A DNA stretch of 64,000 bases from an uncultured Selenomonadales bacterium (GTDB taxonomy: Bacteria > Bacillota > Negativicutes > Selenomonadales > Selenomonadaceae), in the NCBI GenBank assembly GCA_937877545.1, contig CALFJE010000063.1, positions 1 through 64,000 on the forward strand. The letters are read 5' to 3'. The notes beneath the pieces were generated by a model, which was not told the DNA's origin, did no database searches, and worked only from the letters and a program-made list of their open reading frames with translations. This document shows, in pieces, positions 1 through 7,758 of this stretch (position 1 is its first letter; every line of letters starts with the position of its first letter). Both the position numbers and the translations under genes were made by a program.

Positions 1-55
1 GTCAGGTCGCGCACTATTTTTTTTATCCGAAACTCCGCGTCCAAATAAATCACGT
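1..55. repeat. 55-bp direct repeat, copy 1
   Basis: Bases 1-55 match bases 162-216 exactly, including an 8-T tract. Copy 2 lies inside the DUF192 gene and copy 1 just after its stop codon, so part of the gene is duplicated at an offset of 161 bp. The copy probably continues to the left of the window. A real tandem duplication or an assembly artefact would both look like this. Confidence 0.85.
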
Positions 56-391
56 TCGCGTGAACTGTTGCCCGACGCTCAGATTGAATCGTTCAGCCGC
101 ACCGCTCGGCAACTCCAATGCGCCCCACGCTCCAAGGCAAACGCTCATGCCAAGCCACGGTGTCAGGTCGCGCACTATTTTTTTTATCCGAAACTCCGCG
201 TCCAAATAAATCACGTCAATCGCAAAGCGCATGAAGAGCATATGCACGCTGTTACACGGCGCGAGGAGCAAGCCGCAATCTTCCTTAAGACGCCGACGCC
301 CCATAAGCCCGCGCAGTCGGCTCAAGAAACTTTCCGCCAACTCAATCTCCAGCGTCGCGCCGTTGATATAAAATTTCTCCACGTGAATCAC
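50..391 (-). CDS. DUF192 family protein
   Basis: A 113-residue protein of the DUF192 (COG1430) family, whose biochemical role is not established. Family hallmarks visible are the N-terminal RLRGLMGR segment, the central NSVHMLFMRFAIDVIYLD stretch and the C-terminal ALELPSGAAERF. No signal peptide is seen, although many relatives are exported. The GTG at 391 overlaps the stop of the upstream gene; a second GTG at 384 has better spacing to an AAGG site. It is the last visible gene of the glmM unit. Just beyond the stop, bases 1-55 repeat bases 162-216 of this gene in another frame, so the 3' end may be rearranged. Confidence 0.85.
   Translation of the reverse strand: MIHVEKFYINGATLEIELAESFLSRLRGLMGRRRLKEDCGLLLAPCNSVHMLFMRFAIDVIYLDAEFRIKKIVRDLTPWLGMSVCLGAWGALELPSGAAERFNLSVGQQFTRT
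162..216. repeat. 55-bp direct repeat, copy 2 (inside DUF192 gene)
   Basis: Partner of bases 1-55. In the gene it encodes the IYLDAEFRIKKIVRDLT part of the DUF192 domain. Confidence 0.85.
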
Positions 392-813
392 CTTAAAATT
401 TTGGCGAGGACGAGGAGCGCAATGCCAATCGCCAACAGGATAAACAGAATCGGGAGCGCGATAAAGAACATCAGCGCGGCGAACGCAAGACCGATTAAAA
501 TCGCGGCGATTTGAGCAAGACGACTGCCGTTAAGAAGGGCGCGAACGAACGAGCCGACCGCTCGCCCAAAAATGTTCGTGTCGTCAAAATTTATGTACGT
601 CCTGCGCGTATTGAATTCGTAACTGCGCCGTTGCTCGCGAAAAGTTTCGTCATTTATGCGCCCGCTGTCCTCGCCCGCGTCAATCGTCACGCCCCGATAA
701 AAATTTTTCTCTGTGCGCGTCAGCTCGCGAACGTTGCCCTCGGTATTTTCGTAGCCGCAAAAAACGCACCGCATTGAATTGCCCAAATCCTTGCCGCAAC
801 GTCGACATTGCAT
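388..813 (-). CDS. zinc-ribbon membrane protein, unknown function
   Basis: About 141 residues. The N-terminus has two CxxC knuckles (CRRC and CVFC, residues 3-18), which form a small zinc ribbon. A charged middle region follows, then a hydrophobic C-terminal third (about residues 95-140) that can form one long or two short membrane segments. I chose the ATG at 813 because a GGGAGG site sits 9 bases upstream; a TTG at 837 would add eight residues and overlap the preceding stop. It follows two glycosyltransferase genes and precedes DUF192. The family is not recognised. A membrane-tethered metal-binding or adaptor protein is only an inference. Confidence 0.75.
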   Translation of the reverse strand: MQCRRCGKDLGNSMRCVFCGYENTEGNVRELTRTEKNFYRGVTIDAGEDSGRINDETFREQRRSYEFNTRRTYINFDDTNIFGRAVGSFVRALLNGSRLAQIAAILIGLAFAALMFFIALPILFILLAIGIALLVLAKILR

Positions 814-833
814 AGCAATCGCCCTCCCAATCG

Positions 834-2390
834 TCAACGAATTTTTTTTACCGTATCCTGCTCCGAATACTCAATCGCCGGCAGTTCCAGCTTGCAACCG
901 TTCCGCAACGAATCCACCGTCGCGAAGAATGTCCGCCGCAACGTCTCAACCTCTTTGGTCGCCACATTTTTTGACGACAGCTCAAACAAGCGGTTTATCG
1001 CCGTCGAAGTCAGCCGCATCGCCGCCAATTTGAATTCCCGTTCCGTCTGAATAAATATTTTCCTGTCCCACGCGATTTTTAACAGCTTAATCCACGATAC
1101 CGGCGTCAACGCGTAAGTGCTTTTCCAATACGTCGCCTGTTGCTTGTGGTGACGGAAACAGCTCAAGCTCTCGGTGAAGCGAAACAATTTCCCCTTGCTA
1201 AGGAGCTGAAGCCACGTCGACACGTCAACCAGGCTGAAAAAGCCGCGCTCGTCCTCGTTCCAACACAAATCATTGTCACGCAGGAACTTCTTGCGAATCA
1301 AAACGGTAGTCGGCTCGCCTATGTAGTTGTCCCACAGGAAAAGCAATCTGCCCGCCGCGTTGCCCGTAAGCGTCACGTTATCCTTGAATAACGCCTTGCT
1401 CTTGCCGATAACCTTGCCGGTCGCGTCAATGTAATCCTTAGCCGAGGTGACAAGCGAAACTTCGGGATTGTTGCGGTAAACGTCAACCATTTGCTCCAAC
1501 TTGGTCGGATAAAAGCGGTCGTCGTCCATGAGCCAGTTGACATACTCGGCGGCGGGATTGTTATAGCTCCGCGCAAAATTCCAGTTATCGTGCGCGTCAA
1601 AGTTTTTATGCCGAAAATATTTTATGCGCTTGTCGTCATAGCCCGCAACCAAACGCTCCGTGGCGTCGTCGGTCGAATTGTCGCTGATAACCACCTCAAT
1701 GTTGCGGTAGGTCTGATTCAACGCGCTGTCCAGAGCCTCTTTAAAGTACTGCGGGCGATTGAACGTCGGGATAATCACCGTCACCAGCGGGAACAAATCC
1801 GCCGAGTAATCGTCCAGAAATTTTTCGCAGCTGTCGCGCTTGAACTTGAACTTAATCCCCGCGTGCGCAATCCACGGCTTATCCTGCGCGGCAACCCAAA
1901 GCTTACAGCCCGCCCGCCTAAGCTCCATGCACTGCGCTTGAGTGCCGAACACGCAATCCTTATACCGTTCATGACGCCACGGCAAATCGTATTGCGTCGC
2001 GATAAAGAAGCAGTCCAGCATATCAACCTCGCCCGAATAATTCTTGTTCGTGCGATTGGCAGACTTGAGCACCGCGCCGTTCGTCGACAACCGAATCGCG
2101 CCGCTCGTGCTCACCGCGCCGATTTTACCGTCGCCCTTGAAAATGTTCAGCAACTCGACCAAAAAATTCTCGTCGACAATGACAAGGTGCTCGTCCAGAT
2201 AAATCTTATATTTGGCGTCGCTTGACCGCCGCGCCTGTTCGTAGGCGGCAAATCGCTCCGCGCCCTTGACCGCCTTTATCTCCAGTGAAAATTTGTTCGG
2301 CACGACGACTTTTTTTAGAGACGCCGTCAACTCCGCGCAGAGTTTTTCGTCCGTCTCGTGGATTATGACCGTTATCTTCCGTTTGTTCAA
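834..2390 (-). CDS. family 2 glycosyltransferase with extra N-terminal domain
   Basis: A 518-residue protein with two parts. Residues 1 to about 195 resemble the 'glycosyltransferase-like family' domain seen in front of some GT2 enzymes (DAKYKIYLDEHLVIV, ATQYDLPWRHERYKD). From about 200 a GT-A GT2 domain begins (VTVIIPTFNRP, VISDNSTDD, and the DDD metal site in YVNWLMDDDRFY). It probably transfers a sugar from a nucleotide donor to a surface glycan; the donor is unknown. It starts with TTG at 2390, 9 bases after the stop of the neighbouring paralogue, so the two are co-transcribed. The start is supported by alignment with that paralogue (MNKRKITVIIHETDEKL against LNEKKFEFMIHLTDGNL). Confidence 0.9.
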   Translation of the reverse strand: MNKRKITVIIHETDEKLCAELTASLKKVVVPNKFSLEIKAVKGAERFAAYEQARRSSDAKYKIYLDEHLVIVDENFLVELLNIFKGDGKIGAVSTSGAIRLSTNGAVLKSANRTNKNYSGEVDMLDCFFIATQYDLPWRHERYKDCVFGTQAQCMELRRAGCKLWVAAQDKPWIAHAGIKFKFKRDSCEKFLDDYSADLFPLVTVIIPTFNRPQYFKEALDSALNQTYRNIEVVISDNSTDDATERLVAGYDDKRIKYFRHKNFDAHDNWNFARSYNNPAAEYVNWLMDDDRFYPTKLEQMVDVYRNNPEVSLVTSAKDYIDATGKVIGKSKALFKDNVTLTGNAAGRLLFLWDNYIGEPTTVLIRKKFLRDNDLCWNEDERGFFSLVDVSTWLQLLSKGKLFRFTESLSCFRHHKQQATYWKSTYALTPVSWIKLLKIAWDRKIFIQTEREFKLAAMRLTSTAINRLFELSSKNVATKEVETLRRTFFATVDSLRNGCKLELPAIEYSEQDTVKKIR

Positions 2391-2399
2391 GGTTGCACC

Positions 2400-3962
2400 T
2401 CAACGAATCTTTTTAATCGCGTCCTGCGCCGAATACTCCGCCGCCGGCAATTCAAGCTTGTAACCGTTCGATAACGCCTGCGCCATCGCCACGAAATATT
2501 TTTCCAACGTTTCGACTTCCGCGCCGTGATAATCGTTTTGGAGAGGCAAGCGCAAGCCCCGTACCGCCTGCAACTCGAACCAGCCCAAAATCGCCGTGCG
2601 CAATTCCGTTTCCGTAGTGAGGAAGGCTTTTTGCTCCCACGCCTGCTTTATCAGCCGCGCCCATTGAATCGCGGCAAGCGGCGGCGTATACTCCCAGCCC
2701 GACGCTATGCCCTTGTGCGCACGATACGCGCTCAGCACCTCGTCGATAAAATACAAATCGCCCTGCGTCAGCAGACGGCAACACGTCGATATATCCGCCA
2801 GGTTGAAAAAGCCGCTGTCCTCCGCGTCCCAACACAAATCGTTATCGCGCAGGAATTTCTTGCGAATCAGCACCGTGGTCGGCTCGCCTATGTAATTTTT
2901 AAATTCGCTGAAGAGAAGCCGCCCCGCCTCGGAGCCGCCGATTTTCTCCGAAATCTTGACGGGCACATTGACCTCGCCGAGGACTTGCCCGTATTCGTCG
3001 ATGATGTTGCGCCTGGAAGTGACAAGCGACACGTCGGGATTGGCGCGGTAAATCTCAAGCATCTGCTCCAGCTTGGTCGAATAAAAAATATCGTCGTCCA
3101 TGAGCCAGTTGACGTACTCGGCGGCGGGATTGTTATAGCTCCGCGCAAAATTCCAATTCTCGTGCGCGTCGAAGCCCTTATGCCGGAAATATTTTATGCG
3201 CTTGTCGTCGTAGTCCGCAACCAAACGCTCGGTGGCGTCGTCGGTTGAATTGTCGCTGATAACCACCTCGATGTTGCGGTAGGTCTGATTCAACGCGCTC
3301 TCCAAAGCCTCGCGGAGATATTCGGGGCGATTGAACGTCGGGATAATCACCGTCACCAGCGGCAGGAAATCTTTGGCGTATTCGTCGAGAAACAGTCGAC
3401 AGCTTGCCTTGTCGGACGCAAAAGTTATCTCGTCGTGTGAAAGCCACGGCTCAACCTGCGCGGCGACCCAAAGCTTATAACCCGCACGCTTGAACTCGGC
3501 GCATTGAGCTTGCCCGCCAAAGAAACCGTCGCGGAACTCCTCATGACGCCACGGCAAATCATACTGCGTCGCGAACAAGTAGCCGTCGATAACCGCGACC
3601 TCGCCCGAATAATTTTTATCGGTGTGCTTGTCGGAGTAAAAGGAAATTCCGTTGAGGGGCAACTCTATCGCGCCGCCCGTGCCCACCGCGCCGATTTGAG
3701 CGTCGCTTTGGAATATCGCCAGCAAGTCAATCAGAAAATCCTCCTTGACGATGACCGCCCGCTCGTCCAGATAAATCTTGTACTTGGCGTCGCTCGCCCG
3801 CATAGCCGTTTCGTAGGCTAAATATTTCTCGTCGCCCGTGACGGGTTGAACCTCCACCACGTAGCCTTCGGGCGCAACCAATTCCTCCAGCGAACGCGTC
3901 AATTCCGGCGTCAAGTTCCCGTCCGTCAAGTGAATCATGAATTCAAATTTTTTCTCGTTCAA
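2400..3962 (-). CDS. family 2 glycosyltransferase, paralogue of the downstream gene
   Basis: About 520 residues with the same two-domain layout as the gene at 834-2390: an N-terminal domain (KYKIYLDERAVIV, ATQYDLPWRHEEF) and a GT2 catalytic domain (VTVIIPTFNRPEY, NWLMDDDIFYSTK). Long stretches of the catalytic domain are almost identical between the two, including the DNA, which points to a tandem duplication. The C-terminal third differs, perhaps reflecting different acceptors. The start is TTG at 3962, placed by GGAGG seven bases upstream and by the paralogue; it overlaps the cbiK-like stop by about 20 bases. No signal peptide or membrane segment is seen, so it probably acts at the inner face of the membrane. 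Confidence 0.9.
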   Translation of the reverse strand: MNEKKFEFMIHLTDGNLTPELTRSLEELVAPEGYVVEVQPVTGDEKYLAYETAMRASDAKYKIYLDERAVIVKEDFLIDLLAIFQSDAQIGAVGTGGAIELPLNGISFYSDKHTDKNYSGEVAVIDGYLFATQYDLPWRHEEFRDGFFGGQAQCAEFKRAGYKLWVAAQVEPWLSHDEITFASDKASCRLFLDEYAKDFLPLVTVIIPTFNRPEYLREALESALNQTYRNIEVVISDNSTDDATERLVADYDDKRIKYFRHKGFDAHENWNFARSYNNPAAEYVNWLMDDDIFYSTKLEQMLEIYRANPDVSLVTSRRNIIDEYGQVLGEVNVPVKISEKIGGSEAGRLLFSEFKNYIGEPTTVLIRKKFLRDNDLCWDAEDSGFFNLADISTCCRLLTQGDLYFIDEVLSAYRAHKGIASGWEYTPPLAAIQWARLIKQAWEQKAFLTTETELRTAILGWFELQAVRGLRLPLQNDYHGAEVETLEKYFVAMAQALSNGYKLELPAAEYSAQDAIKKIR

Positions 3963-4704
3963 GGTAATTCCTCCAGTGTTTAATGTACAGTGCTCTGAAG
4001 CTTTCAAACGACCCCAAGCCGTCGCGAATCACGCGGACTTTGAAGCCTTGCGCAGTCAACCGATTAAACCACGAATCGCCCGCGCTCGCAATATCTTCCG
4101 CCACGTGCACGCCGCCGTTGAACAAAAGCGGTGCCAAGACAACCTTATCTGCGCGGAAGCTTTTCAACCGCTTAACGACGTCGGCAAAATTGGGCGTATC
4201 CGTCGCCTCGATAACCCCGATGTGAACTTTATCGCCCGCCATGCGCTGAAGGCTTTCGTAAACGGGATTGTGTCTGTGCGGCGAACCGTGCCCTGCCAAA
4301 ATCAAATCCTCGTCGGCTTGCGGCTTGAAGCAGTCGATTATCGTCGCGAGGATTTTCCTGTCAATCGGCTCGCTAAGGAGCGGCGGGGCTATCAAAACGT
4401 CGGGTGCCGCGCAGATTCGGATTTTGTTGTCGAATTCTTCGCCGGGCGTGAGGTGCGTCGGCAACAAGATTATCCGCTTGAAGCCCTCCTCGCGCAACTC
4501 GACGATTTTATCTGCGGGCGTCTTGTACGAAATGCCTCGGCGTGCCAGCTTGCGTATCATAAAGTTTGACGTGAAGGCTTGACGTATCGCCGTCGCGGGG
4601 AAGGCTTGCGCCGTTTCCGTTGCCAAAGTATCGAACGTGGCGCGTATCGAATCGTCCGCCGAGCCGAAGCTTACAAGCACTATCACCCGTTCAGCCGTTG
4701 CCAA
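3943..4704 (-). CDS. cbiK: CbiK-family anaerobic cobalt chelatase-like protein
   Basis: A 253-residue protein matching sirohydrochlorin cobaltochelatases of the CbiK type, which insert Co(II) early in anaerobic cobalamin synthesis. Visible motifs are the N-terminal IVLVSFGSAD, LPTHLTPGEEF (His84), LAGHGSPHRHNP (138-147) and GGVHVAEDIAS (His200), which correspond to the metal-binding and catalytic histidine regions of the family. No leader peptide is seen, so it is cytoplasmic. The TTG start at 4704 has GGAGG nine bases upstream and overlaps the glmM end by 14 bases. No other cobalamin gene lies nearby, so cobalt chelation is a family-level call and another tetrapyrrole role is possible. Confidence 0.85.
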   Translation of the reverse strand: MATAERVIVLVSFGSADDSIRATFDTLATETAQAFPATAIRQAFTSNFMIRKLARRGISYKTPADKIVELREEGFKRIILLPTHLTPGEEFDNKIRICAAPDVLIAPPLLSEPIDRKILATIIDCFKPQADEDLILAGHGSPHRHNPVYESLQRMAGDKVHIGVIEATDTPNFADVVKRLKSFRADKVVLAPLLFNGGVHVAEDIASAGDSWFNRLTAQGFKVRVIRDGLGSFESFRALYIKHWRNYLEREKI

Positions 4705-6043
4705 CCTTTTCGACCTCCGCCGCGATTTTGTTGCAAATCCTGTTGAGCTGATTTTTATCCGCGCCCTCCGCCATGACGCGAATCAGCGGCTCCGTGCCCG
4801 ACGCCCGAACCAATATCCTGCCCGTCGTGCCGAGTTCAGCCTCGCCCTCGGCTATCGCCAACTTAACCGCCGCAGAATTTTGGCAAGCCTCCTTGTCCTG
4901 CACGCGCACATTGATTAAAACTTGCGGATAGGTCGTCATGAGCGCGTTGAGACTGCTTGCCGTCGCGTCGAATTTTTTCATAGCCGTAAGGACTTGCAGG
5001 GCGGTTATCAAGCCGTCGCCCGTCGTCGAATAGTCGCTGAAAATGATATGCCCCGACTGTTCGCCGCCGAGCCTGTGATTGTTCGCCCGCATGTTTTCCA
5101 AAACGTAGCGGTCGCCAACCGCCGTGACTTCGCAACTCAAGCCCAACTCCTCCAAAGCCTGGCGGAAGCCGATATTCGACATGACGGTCGTTACAATCGT
5201 CTTATCGGGCAACGCGCCAACTTTGAGCATGAGTTTCGCGCAGATAATCATGATGTGGTCACCGTCGATAACGTCGCCGCGCTCGTCAATGCAAAGGCAA
5301 CGGTCGGCGTCGCCGTCGTGCGCAATGCCAATCGCCGCGTGATTGCGCAAGACTTCAAGCCGCAACGTTTCCATGTGCGTGGAGCCGCAATAGTCGTTGA
5401 TGTTGACGCCGTTTGGCTTATCGCCGAGCAAAATCAGCTCCGCGCCCAGCCGCTCCAAAACCGTCGGCATAGCTTTGTAAGCCGCGCCGTTCGCGCAGTC
5501 CAATACAATCTTCATGCCGTCGAAGCGTTCGGAGGTCGTGTTCATGACGAAGCTTATATAATCCTCCGACAGATTTTGGCGGCGTTCGATATGCCCGACG
5601 CCCTCGCCCGTCGGTCGCTCGAAGTGCTTGCCCGTCTCCATATCGCGCACGATTTGCTCAATCTCGTCCTCGACCTTATCGGGAAGCTTGTAGCCGTCGC
5701 CGCCGAAAAATTTAATGCCGTTGTCCTGGAAGGGGTTATGCGACGCGCTGATAACTATGCCCGCCGCCGCATGAAGTTTGCGAGCCAAGTACGCTACCGC
5801 CGGGGTTGGTATCACGCCCGCGAGGATGACGTTGCCGCCCGCAGAGCAGATGCCCGCCGTCAATGCCGCCTCCAACATTTCGCCCGATATTCGCGTATCG
5901 CGCCCGATTAGGATTTGCGGCGTCCCCTCGGAGTGTCGCCCGAAATAAATCGTCGCCGCCCGCCCCAGCCGATATGCCAGCTCCGGCGGCAATTTCGTAT
6001 TCGCCTCGCCGCGCACGCCGTCCGTCCCGAATAATCTTGCCAT
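4691..6043 (-). CDS. glmM: phosphoglucosamine mutase
   Basis: Converts glucosamine-6-phosphate to glucosamine-1-phosphate, the step before UDP-GlcNAc in peptidoglycan and lipid A synthesis. At 450 residues it has the normal GlmM length. Features seen are LFGTDGVRGEAN at the N-terminus, the phosphoserine loop ISASHNP (Ser101), a metal-binding DGDADRC loop, the sugar-binding GEQSGHI motif and the phosphate-binding RASGTEPLIRVM near the C-terminus. The ATG at 6043 follows GGAGG and gives the conserved MARLFGTDG start. It is the first gene of a unit with its own promoter (6078-6106), and the glycosyltransferases downstream fit amino-sugar and envelope metabolism. Confidence 0.97.
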   Translation of the reverse strand: MARLFGTDGVRGEANTKLPPELAYRLGRAATIYFGRHSEGTPQILIGRDTRISGEMLEAALTAGICSAGGNVILAGVIPTPAVAYLARKLHAAAGIVISASHNPFQDNGIKFFGGDGYKLPDKVEDEIEQIVRDMETGKHFERPTGEGVGHIERRQNLSEDYISFVMNTTSERFDGMKIVLDCANGAAYKAMPTVLERLGAELILLGDKPNGVNINDYCGSTHMETLRLEVLRNHAAIGIAHDGDADRCLCIDERGDVIDGDHIMIICAKLMLKVGALPDKTIVTTVMSNIGFRQALEELGLSCEVTAVGDRYVLENMRANNHRLGGEQSGHIIFSDYSTTGDGLITALQVLTAMKKFDATASSLNALMTTYPQVLINVRVQDKEACQNSAAVKLAIAEGEAELGTTGRILVRASGTEPLIRVMAEGADKNQLNRICNKIAAEVEKVGNG

Positions 6044-6077
6044 CTTAAACCCTCCGATTAAAAAAATTATCGCCGCC

Positions 6078-6106
6078 ATTTTAGCCCTTATCGCCGCTGA
6101 ACGCAA
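6078..6106 (-). promoter_or_regulatory. glmM promoter
   Basis: On the minus strand TTGCGT (6101-6106) and TAAAAT (6078-6083) are separated by 17 bases. The site lies between the upstream terminator and the glmM ribosome site. Confidence 0.6.
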
Positions 6107-6140
6107 CAAAAAAGCCCCCGCGAAAATTCCCGCGAAGGCT
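6107..6140 (-). terminator. terminator after the tautomerase gene
   Basis: A 10-bp stem (arms 6113-6122 and 6131-6140, two G-T pairs) with an 8-base loop is followed on the minus strand by six T. It closes the stress/redox unit and separates it from glmM. Confidence 0.75.
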
Positions 6141-6148
6141 GAAGCCGA

Positions 6149-6349
6149 TTATTTCTTTTGTTCGGCTAAGAATTGAGTCAAAGTCTTGCCGCCGACGCCC
6201 CAGTTATCGAGGTCGTTTTCCTTGACGAGGACGTAGAAAAATTTTTCGTCGACGTTCAAGATTTTACTGGCGGTTTTTGTAAGCTCGGCGATGAGTTGCT
6301 CCTTTTGCTCCTTGGTCGGGTGAACCGCATCGATTGAAATTAACGGCAT
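6149..6349 (-). CDS. 4-oxalocrotonate tautomerase family protein
   Basis: A 66-residue tautomerase-superfamily protein. After removal of the initiator Met the catalytic Pro1 would be exposed (MPLISIDAVHPTKEQ). The family pattern EQLIAELTKTA and the closing NWGVGGKTL are present. Such proteins work as hexamers on enol-keto substrates, and many small ones have unknown natural substrates. It starts 2 bases after the DJ-1 family stop and ends the unit. Neighbours (DJ-1, ABM-domain and amidohydrolase proteins) suggest handling of reactive carbonyl or aromatic compounds, which is inference. Confidence 0.9.
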   Translation of the reverse strand: MPLISIDAVHPTKEQKEQLIAELTKTASKILNVDEKFFYVLVKENDLDNWGVGGKTLTQFLAEQKK

Positions 6350-6351
6350 GA

Positions 6352-7032
6352 TTATTCCTCCTCCAACAGTTTAACGACAGCCGCGCCGACGCCTGCCGCC
6401 GACGCAGGATTTTGCCCCGTGACAAGCCGCCCGTCCGCCACGACGTGATTGCTCCAATTCGCCGCCGCATGATGAATCGCGCCGTGAGCTTTGAGCGCAG
6501 TCTCCAGCAAGAACGGTACAATGTCCGTCGCTTGAACTTCGGACTCCTCGGCGTTCGTGAAGGCAGTCAAGTTTTTGCCCGCGACCAGATAATTGCCGTC
6601 GCCAAGCTTGACGTTGACCAGAGCCGCCGGACCGTGGCATACCGCCGCCACTGTGCCGCCGCGTTCGTAAATCGCACGCGTGACCTTATCAATCGCCGGG
6701 CTGTCGGCAAAATCCCACATGACGCCGTGCCCGCCCGCAAAAAATATCGCGTCAAAGTCGGCGGGGTTGGCGTCGTCAAGATTGAGCGTGTTCGCCAGCT
6801 TGCCTTGAAAGTCGGCGTCGTCCCAAAACTTTTTGTTAATCGGGTCGTTGAGGTCAAGGCTGTCGCCGTCAATGGGAGGCTTGCCGCCCTTAATCGACGC
6901 CAAAACGTAATCGAAGCCCGCCGCCGTAAATTTTTCAAGCGGGTGCGTAAGTTCGCTGAGCCAAAAGCCCGTAGGTATGCCCGTCGCGCCCTTGACATTG
7001 TTGCTTGTCACGACGCACAGAATTTTTTTCAT
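6352..7032 (-). CDS. DJ-1/PfpI family protein (type 1 GATase-like)
   Basis: About 226 residues of the Hsp31-like branch of the DJ-1/PfpI superfamily, which includes glutathione-independent glyoxalases and protein deglycases. Key residues are Glu27 (GFWLSELTHP) and the nucleophile elbow AAVCHGPAAL with Cys132-His133; FFAGGHGVMWDF matches the oxyanion region. The ATG at 7032 is chosen because AAGGAGG lies seven bases before it; an ATG two codons earlier would touch the Shine-Dalgarno site. It probably detoxifies methylglyoxal-type aldehydes, but the branch includes proteins of other function. Confidence 0.9.
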   Translation of the reverse strand: MKKILCVVTSNNVKGATGIPTGFWLSELTHPLEKFTAAGFDYVLASIKGGKPPIDGDSLDLNDPINKKFWDDADFQGKLANTLNLDDANPADFDAIFFAGGHGVMWDFADSPAIDKVTRAIYERGGTVAAVCHGPAALVNVKLGDGNYLVAGKNLTAFTNAEESEVQATDIVPFLLETALKAHGAIHHAAANWSNHVVADGRLVTGQNPASAAGVGAAVVKLLEEE

Positions 7033-7044
7033 AAGCATTCCTCC

Positions 7045-7755
7045 TTAAAATTTTTCCGACAACGGAATCTGCGTCGGCTGATAATCAAAGCGTTGCTCGA
7101 CTTGAATCAGCGGCGCAACCTGACGGCGATAAGCCCTGTACGCTTCGGAGGCGAAATATTTCTGCGCGGACGCCTCGTTGACGAAGATTATCATTGTGTG
7201 AATAAAATTCGGACGCGGTTGCTCGGCGGTCACGAACGCGCCCATAACTCCCGAATCTTCACGAACTGCGCGAATCGCCTCGGCTGAAATAATCCTTTGG
7301 AACGTCGCCAAGTTGCTCGGAGCAATTTCAAAGCGGTAAGTTCGGACGCTCGTCCCTACGCCGCTCGCCTTTTGCTCAAGCACAATGCCGTTGACGGGCA
7401 AAATCTTCAAGCCGGCAAGGTAGGGCAACCGCTCGGCGCGGTACTGCTGAAACGCCTCGCTCGTGCTGTGTATCCGATAAGCCTCGTCGTTCGCGTAAAT
7501 CTCAAGCAGTCGCATTAAGTTGGGATTGTCGCGCTCCAATGCGCCGTAGAGGGCGTAAGTTCCCGCCTCGTCCGCCGTCGTCGGAGCCAATATCCTCGCG
7601 CCCATTTCCGCTATTAGCGGCATATCGCCCGCCGTAGATTCGACGACCGCCCATTGAACTCGCGGCATATTGCCTTCGGGCGTGCGCACCGATTTTGCCG
7701 CCGCCGTTGCCGTCAACATCAAAATCACTCCCAAAATCGCCAAAAATTTTCTCAC
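7045..7755 (-). CDS. secreted protein with two ABM-like (antibiotic biosynthesis monooxygenase) domains
   Basis: A 236-residue protein with an N-terminal signal sequence (FLAILGVILMLTATAAAKS). Two ferredoxin-like ABM-type repeats follow: the first ends with EIYANDEAYRIHSTSEAFQQYR and the second with FVNEASAQKYFASEAYRAY. ABM domains form dimeric barrels found in heme-degrading and quinol-oxidising enzymes and in many proteins of unknown function; a duplicated exported form is unusual. The GTG at 7755 follows GGAGG. It lies 3 bases after the amidohydrolase stop, so the two are coupled. Enzymatic activity is not shown. Confidence 0.8.
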   Translation of the reverse strand: MRKFLAILGVILMLTATAAAKSVRTPEGNMPRVQWAVVESTAGDMPLIAEMGARILAPTTADEAGTYALYGALERDNPNLMRLLEIYANDEAYRIHSTSEAFQQYRAERLPYLAGLKILPVNGIVLEQKASGVGTSVRTYRFEIAPSNLATFQRIISAEAIRAVREDSGVMGAFVTAEQPRPNFIHTMIIFVNEASAQKYFASEAYRAYRRQVAPLIQVEQRFDYQPTQIPLSEKF

Positions 7756-7758
7756 GGC

